From positions 3,596,001-3,660,000 of the forward strand of contig NC_049561.1 in assembly GCF_013368755.1 (NCBI RefSeq): DNA of 64,000 nucleotides, written 5' to 3'. Under the pieces are notes generated by a model, which was not told the origin of the DNA, made no database searches, and worked only from the letters and a program-made list of their open reading frames with translations. The stretch comes from Talaromyces rugulosus (lineage: Eukaryota > Ascomycota > Eurotiomycetes > Eurotiales > Trichocomaceae). Position 1 is the first letter of the stretch. Every line of letters starts with the position of its first letter. Made by a program: the position numbers and the translations under genes. Of the stretch, positions 1 through 12,700 are shown piece by piece.

Positions 1-215
1 CTCATAAGTCCTAGCAATGATCACTTCCAATCTTTCTACCATGTTAAGCATGTGACCGTGCAGATCAACATTGGAGAAATCATAATATGTAGTCTAGTCT
101 CGATTGCTCTACATTGGGGCGAAACACCAGACACACAAAGATATACGCAATATCGTGAAACAGTACATGACGATTTCCGATACCGAAAATATCGACATTG
201 TAATCGGCAGTTAGT

Positions 216-1142
216 ATGTGGAAGCTATTAGAAAAGGAAAACACAGACACAGAGCCCTTTCTGTCACCTGTTGAAGATTTTCCGGAGCAAAATCAAAGAC
301 TACAAAAACCCCACACAAGTAAAAAAATTTATATTGTTCATGCAGTCATATTCATGGCAAATATCGTTCTAGCAGCCATTTTGTTGTTCCGCATGTCACT
401 CCTGAGTCCAGAAACCAATCCACATGGTATATCCAAACCAAATGGCTTGTTTGTTGTTGTTGATGCTTATTCGTTATATACAGTGTTTGCAAAAGACGCA
501 ATCCGATACAAAAGGACAAACTTTCTCTCGTCTGCTGAAACTGGCCTCACTGGGCCTCCCAGTCCCGAGATGGATGCTGCCTGGGACAGGCTTCTAGACG
601 ACGCAAGCATCCGGCTCACTGCGAATGAAGTGTCACGGTTCAATTCCTCTTCGATTGATTTGCAAGAAAGCAAGGGAAAACTGGCGTGGCTAGAGATTTC
701 TCATCAGACGCATTGTATAGTGAGTCACCCTTTACTATATTCCTTTTTTTCGCTCTTCAATATTAAAACCTCGACAGAACTATATTCGAAAAGCTCTGTA
801 CCGCAGTTATTATTATGCCGACCTTGCGGAGCAGGACTGGCAAGCCTTAATCATGCCTCATGTTGGTATGAACTCCATTCAAATCAATCAGGACAAAACA
901 TGCTGACGAGTTCCCCTTTAGATCATTGCCTAAATGACCTAGTGCAGAACGCTCAGTGTCGGGCAGATACCACGCCCAAGTTTTTTGAATGGGAAACCGA
1001 ACGCATCAAGCCAACAATAGTCCCCAATTATCACATTGCACGGACGTGTGTGGATTTGGATTACTTTAAAGATTCGTTACAAGACCGCGTAGTCTCTCAC
1101 GCGGAAATGAGACGGCTAAAGAACCCTTTACTGAACGCATAA
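216..1142 (+). CDS. UstYa-family (DUF3328) oxidase-like protein
   Basis: Type II membrane protein of about 270 residues with a cytosolic N-terminus, one membrane segment (about residues 39-59) and a lumenal domain. Two introns (720-777 and 866-921) must be removed. The spliced protein then carries both family signatures: HQTHC at 163-167 and the DHC motif ending at C200, the paired His/His-Cys motifs of UstYa/UstYb. Known members perform oxidative tailoring, often cyclisation, of fungal ribosomal peptides or related metabolites; the substrate here is unknown. It lies tail to tail with a second UstYa-type gene and next to a P450, which points to a biosynthetic cluster running off the left edge. 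The family call is firm; the pathway is inferred. Confidence 0.88.
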   Translation: MWKLLEKENTDTEPFLSPVEDFPEQNQRLQKPHTSKKIYIVHAVIFMANIVLAAILLFRMSLLSPETNPHGISKPNGLFVVVDAYSLYTVFAKDAIRYKRTNFLSSAETGLTGPPSPEMDAAWDRLLDDASIRLTANEVSRFNSSSIDLQESKGKLAWLEISHQTHCIVSHPLLYSFFSLFNIKTSTELYSKSSVPQLLLCRPCGAGLASLNHASCWYELHSNQSGQNMLTSSPLDHCLNDLVQNAQCRADTTPKFFEWETERIKPTIVPNYHIARTCVDLDYFKDSLQDRVVSHAEMRRLKNPLLNA

Positions 1143-1179
1143 AATGGTCGAAAAGAAAAATAAATTGGAAAACTTTAAT

Positions 1180-1908
1180 TCATTGCAATATTCCATCCTC
1201 CCATTCGGCAATCCAATCCTTGACACGGCCAAAGTCACGACATCGGTGCTCCACGCCAAAGCCACGAACTCCATGTAAATCTTCGACGACAGGCTCAATA
1301 TTAACATCTGCATGACACATGAGCGACTGGCGCAAATAGTCGATGCAGTGCCGGACATGAGCTGGGCCGACGTGGTGATCCTCCTCGCCATGTACGGCTG
1401 CCCAGTAACCTCTTCGGATATTGTCCTAGAACTGTTAGAAGTCTCTCTTTTTTTTTAGGCAGTGAATTATAGTTAATACCAGGCAATGCAGCTGGTGAAA
1501 GACAGCCAGCCCTGAGCGATCTGGCGCAAGCTGAGGATGCTTGAAAAATCCGCCTCGATCAGGAAATAATGTTTCCCATGCGCCGTTGGAGTCGTTTGAT
1601 GGCACCTCAGCAAATGTCCGGTTATAGGTGAAGACGTTCAAAGCTTCACCTAGTGTTATATCTAAAGAATGCGGTTAGCCTGAGTATGTGCGAGAAATAA
1701 TATCCGTACTTGTCGTGCCCAAAGGCTGCTGCTGTTGAGAGTGGCCAAGACGCCATCCTATGTCAACACCACATAGAAGCGAGACTATCAGCGAGATGAT
1801 CCAAAAAATACTATTGCGAGAGATCAACTGCCTCTCAGCCATTTTCTGTATGAATTTGCCCTCTTCATCGTGTTGCTGAACGACTATCGCGGGATTTAGC
1901 ACAGTCAT
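1180..1908 (-). CDS. UstYa-family (DUF3328) oxidase-like protein, second copy
   Basis: About 208 residues from three exons (1710-1908, 1480-1661, 1180-1425). The 54-bp second intron must use the acceptor at 1426, because the nearer AG leaves a TAG in frame. A membrane segment lies at about 34-54. The spliced protein shows a textbook pair of motifs: HQLHC at 122-126 followed by DNIRRGYW, and HVRHC at 150-154 followed by IDYLRQSLMCHAD. These are the conserved His/Cys motifs of UstYa-type oxidases. It is convergent with the UstYa gene to its left and divergent from the P450, so the latter two share a promoter of about 415 bp. Paired UstYa genes are common in dikaritin-type RiPP clusters. The product cannot be predicted from this window. 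Confidence 0.9.
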
Positions 1909-2323
1909 ATGGCCTGTAATTCCTGACTTTTTGCCAGGGTAAAATCAACATGGCTGAATTATCTACATAGCTGAATGCTTATCCGCTGCATTAATTTCAG
2001 CCCCCGACAGTCTAATACTCCGGTTGAATGCCGATCAATTATTTACACTCGGAGCCTGGTGATTGGCGCCAAGATCCCTGTCGTCTCACCCGTATTCTTT
2101 GCGCCTAATCTCTAGCTGCATAACAGTAATCGCTAGTATAACTAGTACTCAGCAGTAGTAGTGTATTCAATGTAATTTTTGTAGTCTTTGTTCACCTAAC
2201 CTTCCGTTTCCGGTTAGCTCGCGTGATCAAGGCCTGCCGTGACGATCGTTGTTGATATCATTCTTTCTACTCTTACTGCGCTTCAACTCCATTGATAGAA
2301 GACCATCGGTCAGGCTCGTCCAA
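1909..2323. promoter_or_regulatory. Divergent promoter, UstYa copy 2 / P450
   Basis: The 415-bp gap between two divergently transcribed genes. No protein-coding stretch or family-specific motif stands out. Confidence 0.5.
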
Positions 2324-3884
2324 ATGATCTCTCTTGAACAGTTTCTTCTTTTATTCGCGATTACAATTAGTTTCCTCTTCATAAATATCGGGCAAGCCCG
2401 GGCAAAGTTCACACAGAAACATGGCTGCAAGGTAGTGCCCTCACTAACCGGGGGCATCCGGCTGTTCGACATTGATCTCTACTATCTATTTTTTAAAAAA
2501 TCCAAAAGTGGTAACGAAAAACTACCCCTAGAGACGCAGTTTGAGCTTCTAGGTTCGACATTCCGGACGCAAATGTCCATTAAGCCGCTGATCCGCACCA
2601 TCGACCCTCGTAATGTCCAAGCTGTCTTCTCGTCCGACGCTGCAAGCTACGGAAATCGTCCCCTGCGGCATTTCGCCTTCTCGCCGCTCGTTGGCGATGG
2701 GGTCATGACCCTGGATGGAGGCCGGCACGAGCACGCGCGCGCCTTGATCCGGCCGACGTTTTCGAAGGCGCATATTGAGAACGAGGGCGCCTACGACCGG
2801 CATGTGCAGAAGCTAATCGGCTCTCTTGCGGGCGATGGGTCAACTGTCGATTTGCAGCCATTTTTGGAGCGGCTGGATCTCGACTCCTCGACCGAATTCA
2901 TCTTTGGTGAATCCGTGGCCTCGCTGGACGATCCCCCGAACGCGCTTCAGGCGTCACACAAGTTTCCGACTGCTTTCAATGTTGCACAGCAAGGCATGGG
3001 AGCGCGCTTTGCCATGCTCCCGTTTAACTTCCTCCACCGCGACGAACAGTTCTGGGGAGCTTGCCGGAGTATTCGCCAGTTCGTCGCAGAGTGTGTTCAA
3101 GACGCCGTGACCCGGCGCGAGAAGAATGGCAATAAAATTGCAATGGATTACATTCTCGTTGACAATGTTCTTCAAGAAAGCCAGAGCCTGACAGAAATCC
3201 AAGATACACTAATGAATGTCTTTCTTCCTGGTAAGTCTACTCAGAATATAAAACATAGTAATAGGACATCGCAAGCCTAACTTTATAGGGCATGATACCA
3301 TTGCTATCACCTTGTCTAATATCTTCTTCCACCTGGCTCGCCATCCTGAAGCATGGCGCAAACTTCGCCACCAGGTGCTTGAGTTGCCCGAGATCACGAC
3401 AGAGAATGTAAAACGCCTCGATCATCTGCAATACGTAATCAACGAGACCTTCCGCGTCAACCCACCGGTATCCAACATGACACGCATCGCAATCAGAGAC
3501 ACAGTTCTCCCAACCGGCGGCGGACCGGACAAAACGGCCCCCGTCTACGTGCCCAAGGGCACCGTTGTCGGCTGCAGTTTCTACAACCTGCATCGCCGCA
3601 GCGACATTTATGCTGACGACGACGGGGATACAGAGTCATGGCGCCCGGAACGCTGGGAGAAGTTAAAGCTACCACAGCTGGCGTGGAAATTTATGCCCTT
3701 TGGAGGCGGCACCCATATCTGCCCGGCGCAGATTCTAGCCTTCAATCGGGTTGCATTCACAGTGGCGCGACTGGTTGGTGCATTTGAGCGCATTGAGAAC
3801 CGCGACCCCGTGAAAGAGTTTGTACCAGCGTATAAGCTGGTAACTGCGAGTCAAAACGGGGTCAAGGTGGCACTATATGCATAG
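2324..3884 (+). CDS. Cytochrome P450 monooxygenase (CYP52-like class)
   Basis: About 500 residues with one 58-bp intron (3231-3288). The first in-frame ATG is 2324 and is followed at once by a hydrophobic ER anchor. Restoring the splice gives an I-helix with GHDTI, keeping the acid-Thr pair. The K-helix ExxR is E355-R358, and the heme loop reads FGGGTHICPA with Cys447 as thiolate ligand; the Gly usual two residues after the Cys is Ala. The stretch GDGVMTLDGGRHEHARALI is typical of the CYP52/CYP539-like n-alkane/fatty-acid group. Beside two UstYa genes it is more likely a tailoring enzyme of a metabolite pathway than a primary alkane hydroxylase. Family certain, substrate unknown. Confidence 0.9.
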
Positions 3885-4236
3885 GCACGGTATGAAGACT
3901 GAGAATATAAGTAGAGATTTCATACCCATTATGGTGGATTGTACCTCACGTAGTAGAAGCGAGACTCGTTAATAAAAATCCCAGAGATGATTCATCTAAA
4001 ATGGTTCGACTTACCTTCCCAGGCTGCGATAGTTTTTCTTTTCTTCGTTTACAATAGGGAGACCTCAGCATTACCGATTGACTTCCGAGTCTAGGAGGAC
4101 TAAAGAGTTGAACGAATCAAAATACATCAATTCGACTAAAAAGAGTTTGTTTGAATAACTAATGCACTGGGAGGAACAATTTCAATATCTAAAAGAATCC
4201 ATTTCTCATCCTATCACCATTATCATCACCGGCTTC
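3885..4236. other. Intergenic, P450 3' end to helicase pseudogene 3' end
   Basis: Convergent 3' ends. A/T-rich; apart from the 21-bp repeat nothing is recognisable. Confidence 0.5.
3938..3958 (+). repeat. 21-bp direct repeat, copy 1
   Basis: Contains cctcacgtagtagaa and matches 9415-9435 at 20 of 21 positions in the same orientation. It lies just after the P450, outside the decayed helicase locus. Confidence 0.6.
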
Positions 4237-7200
4237 TCACCACAGATATCCATTCTGGTCTTCAGAAGGCTCTTCATTGGCTCCGGACCAACCATTGTTT
4301 TGGTTATCGCACCCATCCCAGCCCCAAGATTCGTCGCCATTGTGTTTGTTATTCTCGACAGCAAGTTGACGGAAGGAATCAGGCTCATCCTCGACAACAC
4401 TCTCGGACACAGACTTGTCGGAGTATTCGAGCGCATCGCAGAATTCTTCGTCGTCGCTGGTCAAAGTCAACTCCTCGATGGTCTTAGGAAGTGGAGTCTG
4501 GTCATCGATCCGGGGAAGGGGGGGTGCGGAAGTCGATGCTGTAGGAATAAACTCGTCTTTTTTCGGACCTGTCATGATGAATATTAGGATTTCTTTTGGT
4601 TCTACAATCAGAAGGGATCGAATAACTTACAATTGACCTTGAGGACGATTCCATGGGTCTGGGCCCATTGCATGAAAGCGCATGGATATGGGATCCGACT
4701 CTCGATCCTGTTGCCCAAGTAAGTGAACCGTTCCACCGGAGCAACTGCTCGAGTACCAGTTCCAACAGACTCAGGCAGGATGTTGATCATTACCTCAGAC
4801 ATCCTTGTGAGTGCCACAGTGCCGCGATGGTCGTCAGTGGTAAAGCCGAGATCAGAAAACTTGTCTCCTTGCGAGATAACCCAGTCGTGAACAATAACCT
4901 TCGTCTCTTTTCCTTGCATGGAGTCTGTGGTGGTGACGTGAGGGATGTCAGAGAAAGCCAACAAACCACATTACTGCATGCTGAATAGTGACTTGCGAAT
5001 ACGTAACACCTAGGCTTGGTAAGGACACATGATGGTTATGTCACTCGCAGGGTAACCATTGTGCGTCTTGTTGGCAAGGATGAGACGGAGGATGAAGAGG
5101 CGGTGGTGGTCATTATACCGACTTTTCGACACTTCGTCGACGACACATGCGGATCCTTCTACGCTAGCCACCACGTTGCCAAAGTCGGTCAATGAATCGC
5201 CGTTGAAAGCAAATGCATTTGCCATTGCTTTCACAAAGTTGGCATTGACCGTGATCGCTTTGGTACATGGGTGGCTAGCGAGAAGTCCGTCGTACGTCCT
5301 CCTATTTGGCCAGGCAGAAAAGACAGGGCGGTAGCGAAACTGCTCTGTCAATTTGATGACAGGATGCCCCATCCGGGCCAGACGCGCCGCCAAGGTGAGA
5401 GAAAGTTGCGGAGCAAACTCGTTGTACTGGTACTTATCCTGTAAAGATATCACCGTCGGCTGGAGTTGCTTCTCGTCACCGCAGCTAACTATGCCGCAGA
5501 TACGATCAGAATTAAGCAACTTGGCTACGGGAACCCATGAGTTTGCTTCGGTCTCCTTGGTGTCCTCGTCGCGGATGATTATAACACCTAAGGCACCTAG
5601 GCCAAAGTTTGTGGCAATAAGCTTATCACCGGTGTTATTGTTGGTTGATACAATCAACCGCGACTTCTAGACGACCATTTGCGACACCTTTTGAAACGCC
5701 AGCAGTGCCTTGCGCCGGTCTTCCTCCTCGAAATCTCCGAATGGTCGTTCTTGGAGAAGGTTGACGTAGCGGCGAAATTCTGCTAGCATGTCGACATCTT
5801 CTCCTTCAGGGTTGAAACCGTCGGACTCGAGCAGCTCAAAAAGATTGCCTCTCGAGATGGAAATCTACTCCTAGGACGGATACCGGACCATCAAAGTCTG
5901 AGAAGTGTCGTTGGCTGCACGGATGACGTGGGCTTCCAGAGACTTCGTATTTAGACCGTAGCTCTTGGTGAAGACGTCGTCCTTGATGGCTTTAACAAGT
6001 CGCACCATCAGGAGCTGAGCTTCAGCGGAAAAAGCCGGCGGCATAAAACCCTGATCATTTGACAAACCTTCCTCGTTCAACGGTATCTCAGCAGAAGTGA
6101 ACTCGTCCGAGTCAATCTCAGCGCCTTCATTCTCGGTGTGCTCTTTTCTTGACCTGCCGTGCGTCTTGAAGGCCTTGCTCTCAGAGAAAGGACGATAGAC
6201 TCTGATGGGATTCAGATTTTCACCTGTAAGACGTTCCCATTTGTCCATGCTCTCGCAGATGGCGTCTGCAGCGTAATGACTTGGAGCCGTGAACATAACA
6301 TGTGCTCCGAGGGACAAGAGTACCGATGCCATCGCAACAAGAGTACCGAGTTTTACCGGTACCGGGAAAACCCTGAATAAGTAGCATACCGGCAGGAAAA
6401 CTCTGCAGAGACTTGAGACAGGCTTTCTGGCTTTCTGACCAATCCAATTTGCCGATGACTTCTTGGACTTTCGACATGACAACTCCAGCAGCAGGATTCA
6501 AAGGGGCTGTGGGATCAACCATGGGGCGTTTTCCAGCACGGTGGTTGAGGAGAAGTGGCTGCCATTTACCCAAGCTTTCTTGTTCTGACAGGCGATTAAC
6601 AGCATCTACCTGACGTTGCGCTCCGCTCTGCGGGACATGAAGGATCAACTTGGTTGGAAGATACACCAAGGCTTGCCCGACCGGAGCGGCGAACTTGGAA
6701 TAGAATCCAAAATTCGCACTAGGAACCAGAAACAAACATCCGCCCTCGTAAGGTAGACCGAATATGTCTGGAACTGAAACAGCATTGCAAAGGGTGTCTT
6801 TGGTATCGAACTTGTTTTCGTGTTTGAAAGCAAGCTTCACCATGGTTCCCTCACGAGGTGCCCACCGCTCCACCATCAGGTCTTTAGGCATATTCAACTT
6901 CAGAATTGCAAGAATGGTGGAATTTGCAACGCGGATGAATGCAACACCGTGCTGTTGATTTGAAATTGCTTGACCGATCTCAAACTCGCGACGGTACTCC
7001 AAGAAGCAACCGTACGCCAGCGTAATCCTAGCTTCATCGATAGTTGAAAAGGAGGTTTGAGCAGGAAAAGACACAATGCCACCGTGCTCGTTGGCAATCT
7101 GGGATCTTGCCGAAAACATGCCCCATTGTGTCAACGGAGTACCTTGTTGGCTGCGATAGTGAGCAAGAACGCTATTGCAATCTTCGGAAAATTGCGAGAC

Positions 7201-8278
7201 AGCGCGTTCCAAACGTTTCCACTCTTCTCTCTTCCGGATGTTCTTGGCTTGTCCCAAACCAGACTCTACCCGTCGAGCGTTCATGCGAAAAGCGACACGC
7301 TTTGGGGTACCGGGGGACTGAGAGAAATTCTGTGCCAAATGTCGGGCGTAGTAAAGCACTTCTCGGTCATCTTGGTCAAAATAATCAGCATCGAAATCAA
7401 GGCCGATTCCAATACCTCCAATAGTGACAAAGTGGATAAGCAGATAACTGTCTTGTTCGGGGGAATTCCCATAGTCGCTGCGTTTTTTGCCTTTGTTGTC
7501 TTTCTTGGCATCTTTCACGGTTTTGTCAGACCAGCCGTATTCAGACACATGACTAGCAGCATGGAATTCAAGGAACGCTTTGTGCTGAGGCTCGCTGTTG
7601 TGATATACAGTGAACTCCATGACAAGTTTACGAGCGACGTTAGCACCGCGAATCTTGGCTCGAACGTTGACCCCAGTGTCTTTTGGGGACCAAAGAAAAG
7701 GCAAGAATTTCGCCGTTGATCTGCCGTCTTTCATAACTTGAAGATGGAACTGAATGTTCTTCCACTGAGTTCCGAGAACATCCTTTGAGAGCTCTGAATT
7801 TCGCTTCTCCAATACGATGAGTTTCTGCGGATCGTCTTTCTCTTTCGAATCGGACTGTTTAGGGACACTCGACTAAGCAACAAATTAGTATTTTCAGTAA
7901 AGCCTCAATTGATTTTTCAGTACTCACGAATGTCCTGTTCAAGATATGGGACGGGAATTCGATTTCTCCACTGTCGACGCCTTCTTCGAATGGAGCTAAT
8001 ACAACCAGTGGAACATTGTCGAACTGAACTGTTTCACTAGTACTGGCAGGCATGTCGGAAGTCGTCGCATCTTTAGCTTAACAATAGTCAGTCACATTTT
8101 TCACGAAAGTTAAGACATATGATGACATTTCTGGAAGTAAATACGTACCTTCTTTGCGTTCTGCTTCAACCGACTCTGGAGTATCATTCGATTGAACCTC
8201 CACGATGGATTCTGCCAATCTTGCATCATCCAATCGAACATCAACGGCAGTTTCTCCCCATTCTGCTGGCCAATCCAT
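4237..8278 (-). pseudogene. Decayed SF1 (UPF1/NFX1-like) helicase
   Basis: Three introns (8077-8148, 7873-7927, 4568-4630) join a long ORF beginning MDWPAEWGE. An intact N-terminal half leads to a Walker A, GFPGTGKT. At about 6345 one extra base shifts the frame inside the codons after GKT. The same downstream frame then runs through motif II (DED), GDEKQLQP, LTEQFRY and TDSMQGKE to VALTRM and an acidic, Trp-rich tail. That frame is broken by stops at 5871-5873, 5865-5867, 5667-5669, 5010-5012 and 4971-4973. Homology continues across the stops, so introns do not explain them. The stop after PYQA sits where a Gln is expected. All five can arise from CAG, CAA or TGG by C-to-T or G-to-A change. 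An ATP-dependent helicase originally, now probably non-functional. Confidence 0.85.
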
Positions 8279-9761
8279 GGTAACTTCGCTATCACGGTAA
8301 AGTCTTTGAAGAAGTAGAGACAACTAAGACATTTTTGGCCTTCTAATGAAAAGTGAAAGAAGGGCTGATCAGAAGAAGGTGTGAATGATGAGAGGAGGAA
8401 GACTGAGTGGGTTGGAAGGTGTTAATAAATAGGGGCAGGTAGGCAGTGAGAGAAGGAAGAATGGCTGCCAAAATAAGCGGCAGCAAAGAGGAAAAACAAG
8501 CCGCTTGCGATATCGGGCCATCAAGAACAAAGAAAAACGAGGGCATGCCATGGACCGGTGGGCCTGATCAGACTCGGCCCACAGCAGTGCCCAAAAAAGG
8601 AAATCATGAGGGCATCCCAGCGGGGCAGGTGATTCACAGGGCAACCGTTCGAAATGGGGCAATTGCTGAATGAGCATCGATTATTGGATAGCAAGGATTG
8701 ATCCCAGCCACATAATAACCTAGGGCCTGCTGTGAAGCATTGCTCGTGACAAAGAAACAACAATAACAGACATAGGGATGGATCAATTGATCAAGTTGAA
8801 GGGTCCCCACCGAGCGTACTAATGAGACAAGAGAAAAAAAGCGACCAAAGATAAAAGGCCGGGGGGGCTCTCCCACTTTCTATTGTAGTTTGACAAGGGT
8901 CTCTATAGTTTACCTCCCAGTACTACTCTCGACGAAATTTGCAATGCATAACCACTTCCACCGTTATATTTGAAATACTCTAGTTTTCTGCACTTAGTCC
9001 TGTGCTTTTGTATATATTTAGTTAAAGATTCAAATCGACAAAAGGGAGATGATGTGAAGTTTTACTTTTCAAGGTTGCCGTACGTGGGTCGACCCACCAT
9101 CAAACGATCAGCAGGTACTCGTACTATTCCTATTGCGGAGACCCTGGCAACGACACTCTCCAGCGTCCAGGCAGGCTTCTTCCTGCTGCCTCTGCCAATA
9201 TTAATTGGTCTCCTCATGACAGCGAGACTGGGGTCAATGTTGAGTCTGCAATGGAGGATGTGGTTGAGTCTATTGAAGATCTGTGATAGTGGTGATGAAG
9301 CTAGCAATGATTGTGTTCCATTGCTCTATTTTTTCTGTTTAGTTATGCTTTGATATTGACGAGATAGCCATTAAAAAATGAATTCAAGTATGAAAACGTG
9401 TAATCAAACCATCCATTGTGCCTCACGTAGTAGAACTAACATTTTTAATAGTGGACCTAGTCTCAGCCCTGATCCATAGTGTGGGTAAGTTGTTGCAATA
9501 TGTGTAAATAACATTCTCAATTAAGTGTGCAAAATTGCAAAAATTGAAATTGCAGTTATACTCAACTAAGTATAGCGGACGAGGCTGCGCCTTCCGTGCG
9601 TGCATGCTTAGCTTAGCTGGAACCACAGCCTCAAACCACAGCCTCGCACAACCAACACTGAAGCATGAAACCATTGACATAACAATGTCCGTTGATACCT
9701 AGGACGGCGGTCTATGTTTTGGACTGGGTCTCACTCTAGCATATAGATCCAGATCGTTACG
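8279..9761. other. Large intergenic region upstream of helicase pseudogene and PHD gene
   Basis: About 1.5 kb between divergent genes. Overlapping frames at 8343-8876 and 8970-9353 lack any recognisable family. A short acidic frame ending near 9290 could be a coding relic, but I cannot support it. The second 21-bp repeat copy lies at 9415-9435. Confidence 0.4.
9415..9435 (+). repeat. 21-bp direct repeat, copy 2
   Basis: Near-identical to 3938-3958. The two copies bracket a 5.5-kb block holding the helicase pseudogene and its upstream region. Confidence 0.6.
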
Positions 9762-12700
9762 ATGGATCTCAGACATATTCTCCAACCTGCTGTTCCTGCC
9801 TATGTTGAAGATGCTGACGAATTGACCGGCGAGGTAATCCATGGAACATCAACATATGCTATACCATCGACTTCCATCGAGTCTGATCGGAGGCTAAACG
9901 ACGCTGAACCTTTGCCTTACGACGGAGTGTCCGATTGGAAGTTAACGGATGATAAACCCCCAACAATCGTTCAGCTAGAGCATGACAGACTCAAAGATGA
10001 AAACAATGAAGACGTATCCGATTGGAGCGAGGTCGTGAGTGACGACGGCAATACATACAATGAACGCTTTCATAGGGTTATCTTTGAAGATTATGATAAA
10101 TATTCGACGGGAAGAACCCAGGCATTTGATTCGGCGCCATATCAGGCTCGTTGCGACACTGTCTCGCCGTTTTTCGAATCAACAACCCCCAATTTTTCCA
10201 ACTGGGACCACCTATTTCCAGACGAGACCGAACAACCAAGAACAGAGGATAACTACACAAATTCCCACCAACCCACGCAGAAGGATAGTAGCAATGTAGC
10301 CATGGCCCGATTTGAGAGAAACGCAAGGGATATTGAAACAGCTTCTCGTGCAGCCACTGAGGGGTCACCAAGCCCCCTAAGCGTCATTTTAAGTGAAGCA
10401 AACATATCAACTGATGGATCCAAGAAGAGAGGCGACAGTCCTGGAAAAGATGAAAAACATCTTGCTATCAAGTGTGTTTGTTCCTCTGAAAATGAAGACA
10501 ACATTGTTTTATGCGAAAGATGCGATACATGGCAGCACTTAGAATGCTACTACCATGGGGATAATGGTATGGATGATGTACCAGAAGGGCACTTTTGTAC
10601 AGACTGCATTGAGTTTGTACGCCTTAAAGACGGTCGATTGATAGACTTGATGGAAAAACGTAAAGTCGACCAGCAACTGTACCAGGCGGATGCAGACCAC
10701 GAAAATTATCCTCACCTTCAGAGCTGGCGTGATGATTCCAATTATGTTTCGCAATCTACAGGTTTAGTTTATGATTGGTTCCCAGACCCTTTACTGAACC
10801 CTGGCGAGTTTACAGACGCCGATGATCCATATTCAGCACAGGCGAATGGCCGTGGATCATCCGATACAGAGATGATACAAAATCCTGCAATGAGGAAGAC
10901 AACATTCCTTACACCTCAACTTATCCTAGAAGATGAAATCCTACTTCAACAAAGGGCCGAGGAATATAGTGACTCTGGAGACGATATTCCATATTCAACA
11001 AAGTCGAACAATCACAGCTTATTCAATATAATAACTGAAAAGCAAATTGAGGAGTCTACAAAATCAAAGTCGACCAGGAAAGAAGCCACCAAGGGGGGTA
11101 ACATTTCACTTCAGCCTCCCGCTGAAACATACACGGATTCTGGATATGCTTCCAACGCCACCAGATCAGCTAAGCCACTACAAATGCATACGCAACTGAA
11201 CCAGACAGGAAGCGTTTCTGTGGATGACAGTATTGTTCAAGAACCCGTGGATCATGAAGACGAAGTGAAAAGCATCTACTCTAATGCCTCCAGTCTCCCT
11301 ATTTTGAGAAAGACAGGCTATATGAATGAGCTTGCCGACGAGCTCGCTCAAGCCATCCAGCCTTACCAAATCAGTGGCGACATTCTTGAGCGAATTTTCG
11401 AAGTGCTTCCGGAGCTTCTAAAGGCCTTTGCGCTCAGCTTCGGTCATCCCTTATCCAATGGGATGCAGAGGGATGTTATGGTTTTCATTCATAGATACCG
11501 AAGGTCGGTTACAGTTTCACCAGTGAAAAATATTAATACCGGACTAATCTGCTGTTCCAGGGAAATCGTAAGCACGTTCAAAGATCATCTTCTAACAGAA
11601 GACGATGAGACACAACATAGTCTAAGTAAAGACAAGATGTCATTGGATGACATTATGAACCTCTGGGATAAAAGCGGAGAGTCCGCTGGAAAGGAAGAAC
11701 CCAATAACCTTGCATACGACGAAACCGAGGACCCCAATATCATAGATATAGAAGACCAAGTCGATGAAATAGACGAGAATGAATTGCCTGGGATCGAAGC
11801 CTACAAATCCCTCATCAGAGATGCACCCGGGTACAACTGGCTCATGGATAATCTCCGGAAGGAGTGCGTTCTAGCTCCTGCTGAGCCGAACGTGATAGGA
11901 GAAATCCGAAACACGATTTTGAAGGCATTGCCTTCTTCTTCGAGAATCAGTCGGCGAAAGCCCGCGGAACTGTTTAACATGAGTTTTATGGTTGATTGGG
12001 ACCCAAATAAATTCCTACGAGATGAGGAATATGCGGAAGAGCCAGGCTATGCGATCGAGAGAGCGATCACCTTGACCGGTTCGACTTCAACGGCACAGGC
12101 TTTGACTTGCGGCGAATATCTGCGACAAACGTGGCCGTCAACCGGAGACAAAATGTTAGAGCTGGCTAAATCATTAGTTTCAAGCGAAAAGAAAGCATCA
12201 GGTATATATTACATTGAAATTTGATCTATGTTTCAATACTCACACATTGATTGCAGTTGTCTTCTCGGACGGCACCACACTCACTGCATCCAATCAACAA
12301 CCCCATACTCCAGGATCAACGTCTATTTGTATAGATACTCAAGGGACTGCAGCCTGTATTGCAGAGATAGGCGAGCAACTCGCATGGCTCGCATCTGCCA
12401 TTCGCTCCTCACCGTACGCACAGGAAGTAGCGTATAGCTGGCCGTACATCGACGGCATTCAAGTCGGCCATGTGACATACGAAGCGACTCCCAAAGTCAT
12501 GTACATGTGCAAAATCGGTGTAAAGATGCATCAAGGGGAGCTCGTCACTGAAATGACGAATGGCCAATGCTGGCACAACCTGTTTGGGTCACCGGTTGTT
12601 GTGGAAGGCTTTCCGACACCAAGAAGATCAGAAGAACATAGTTCAGGCATAGAGATTCCACTAAATATTATGGCAGCTCTTACACAAACTCGCAGGGTCC

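Noticed and set aside
5650..5880. Introns as an explanation for the stops in the helicase
   Set aside because: Helicase-like sequence continues in the same frame on both sides of each stop with no gap, and spaces between stops are too short or lack donor/acceptor pairs.
8970..9353. Frame of 127 codons on the plus strand
   Set aside because: No ATG context, no recognisable domain, and a competing frame on the other strand; treated as non-coding or an unidentifiable relic.
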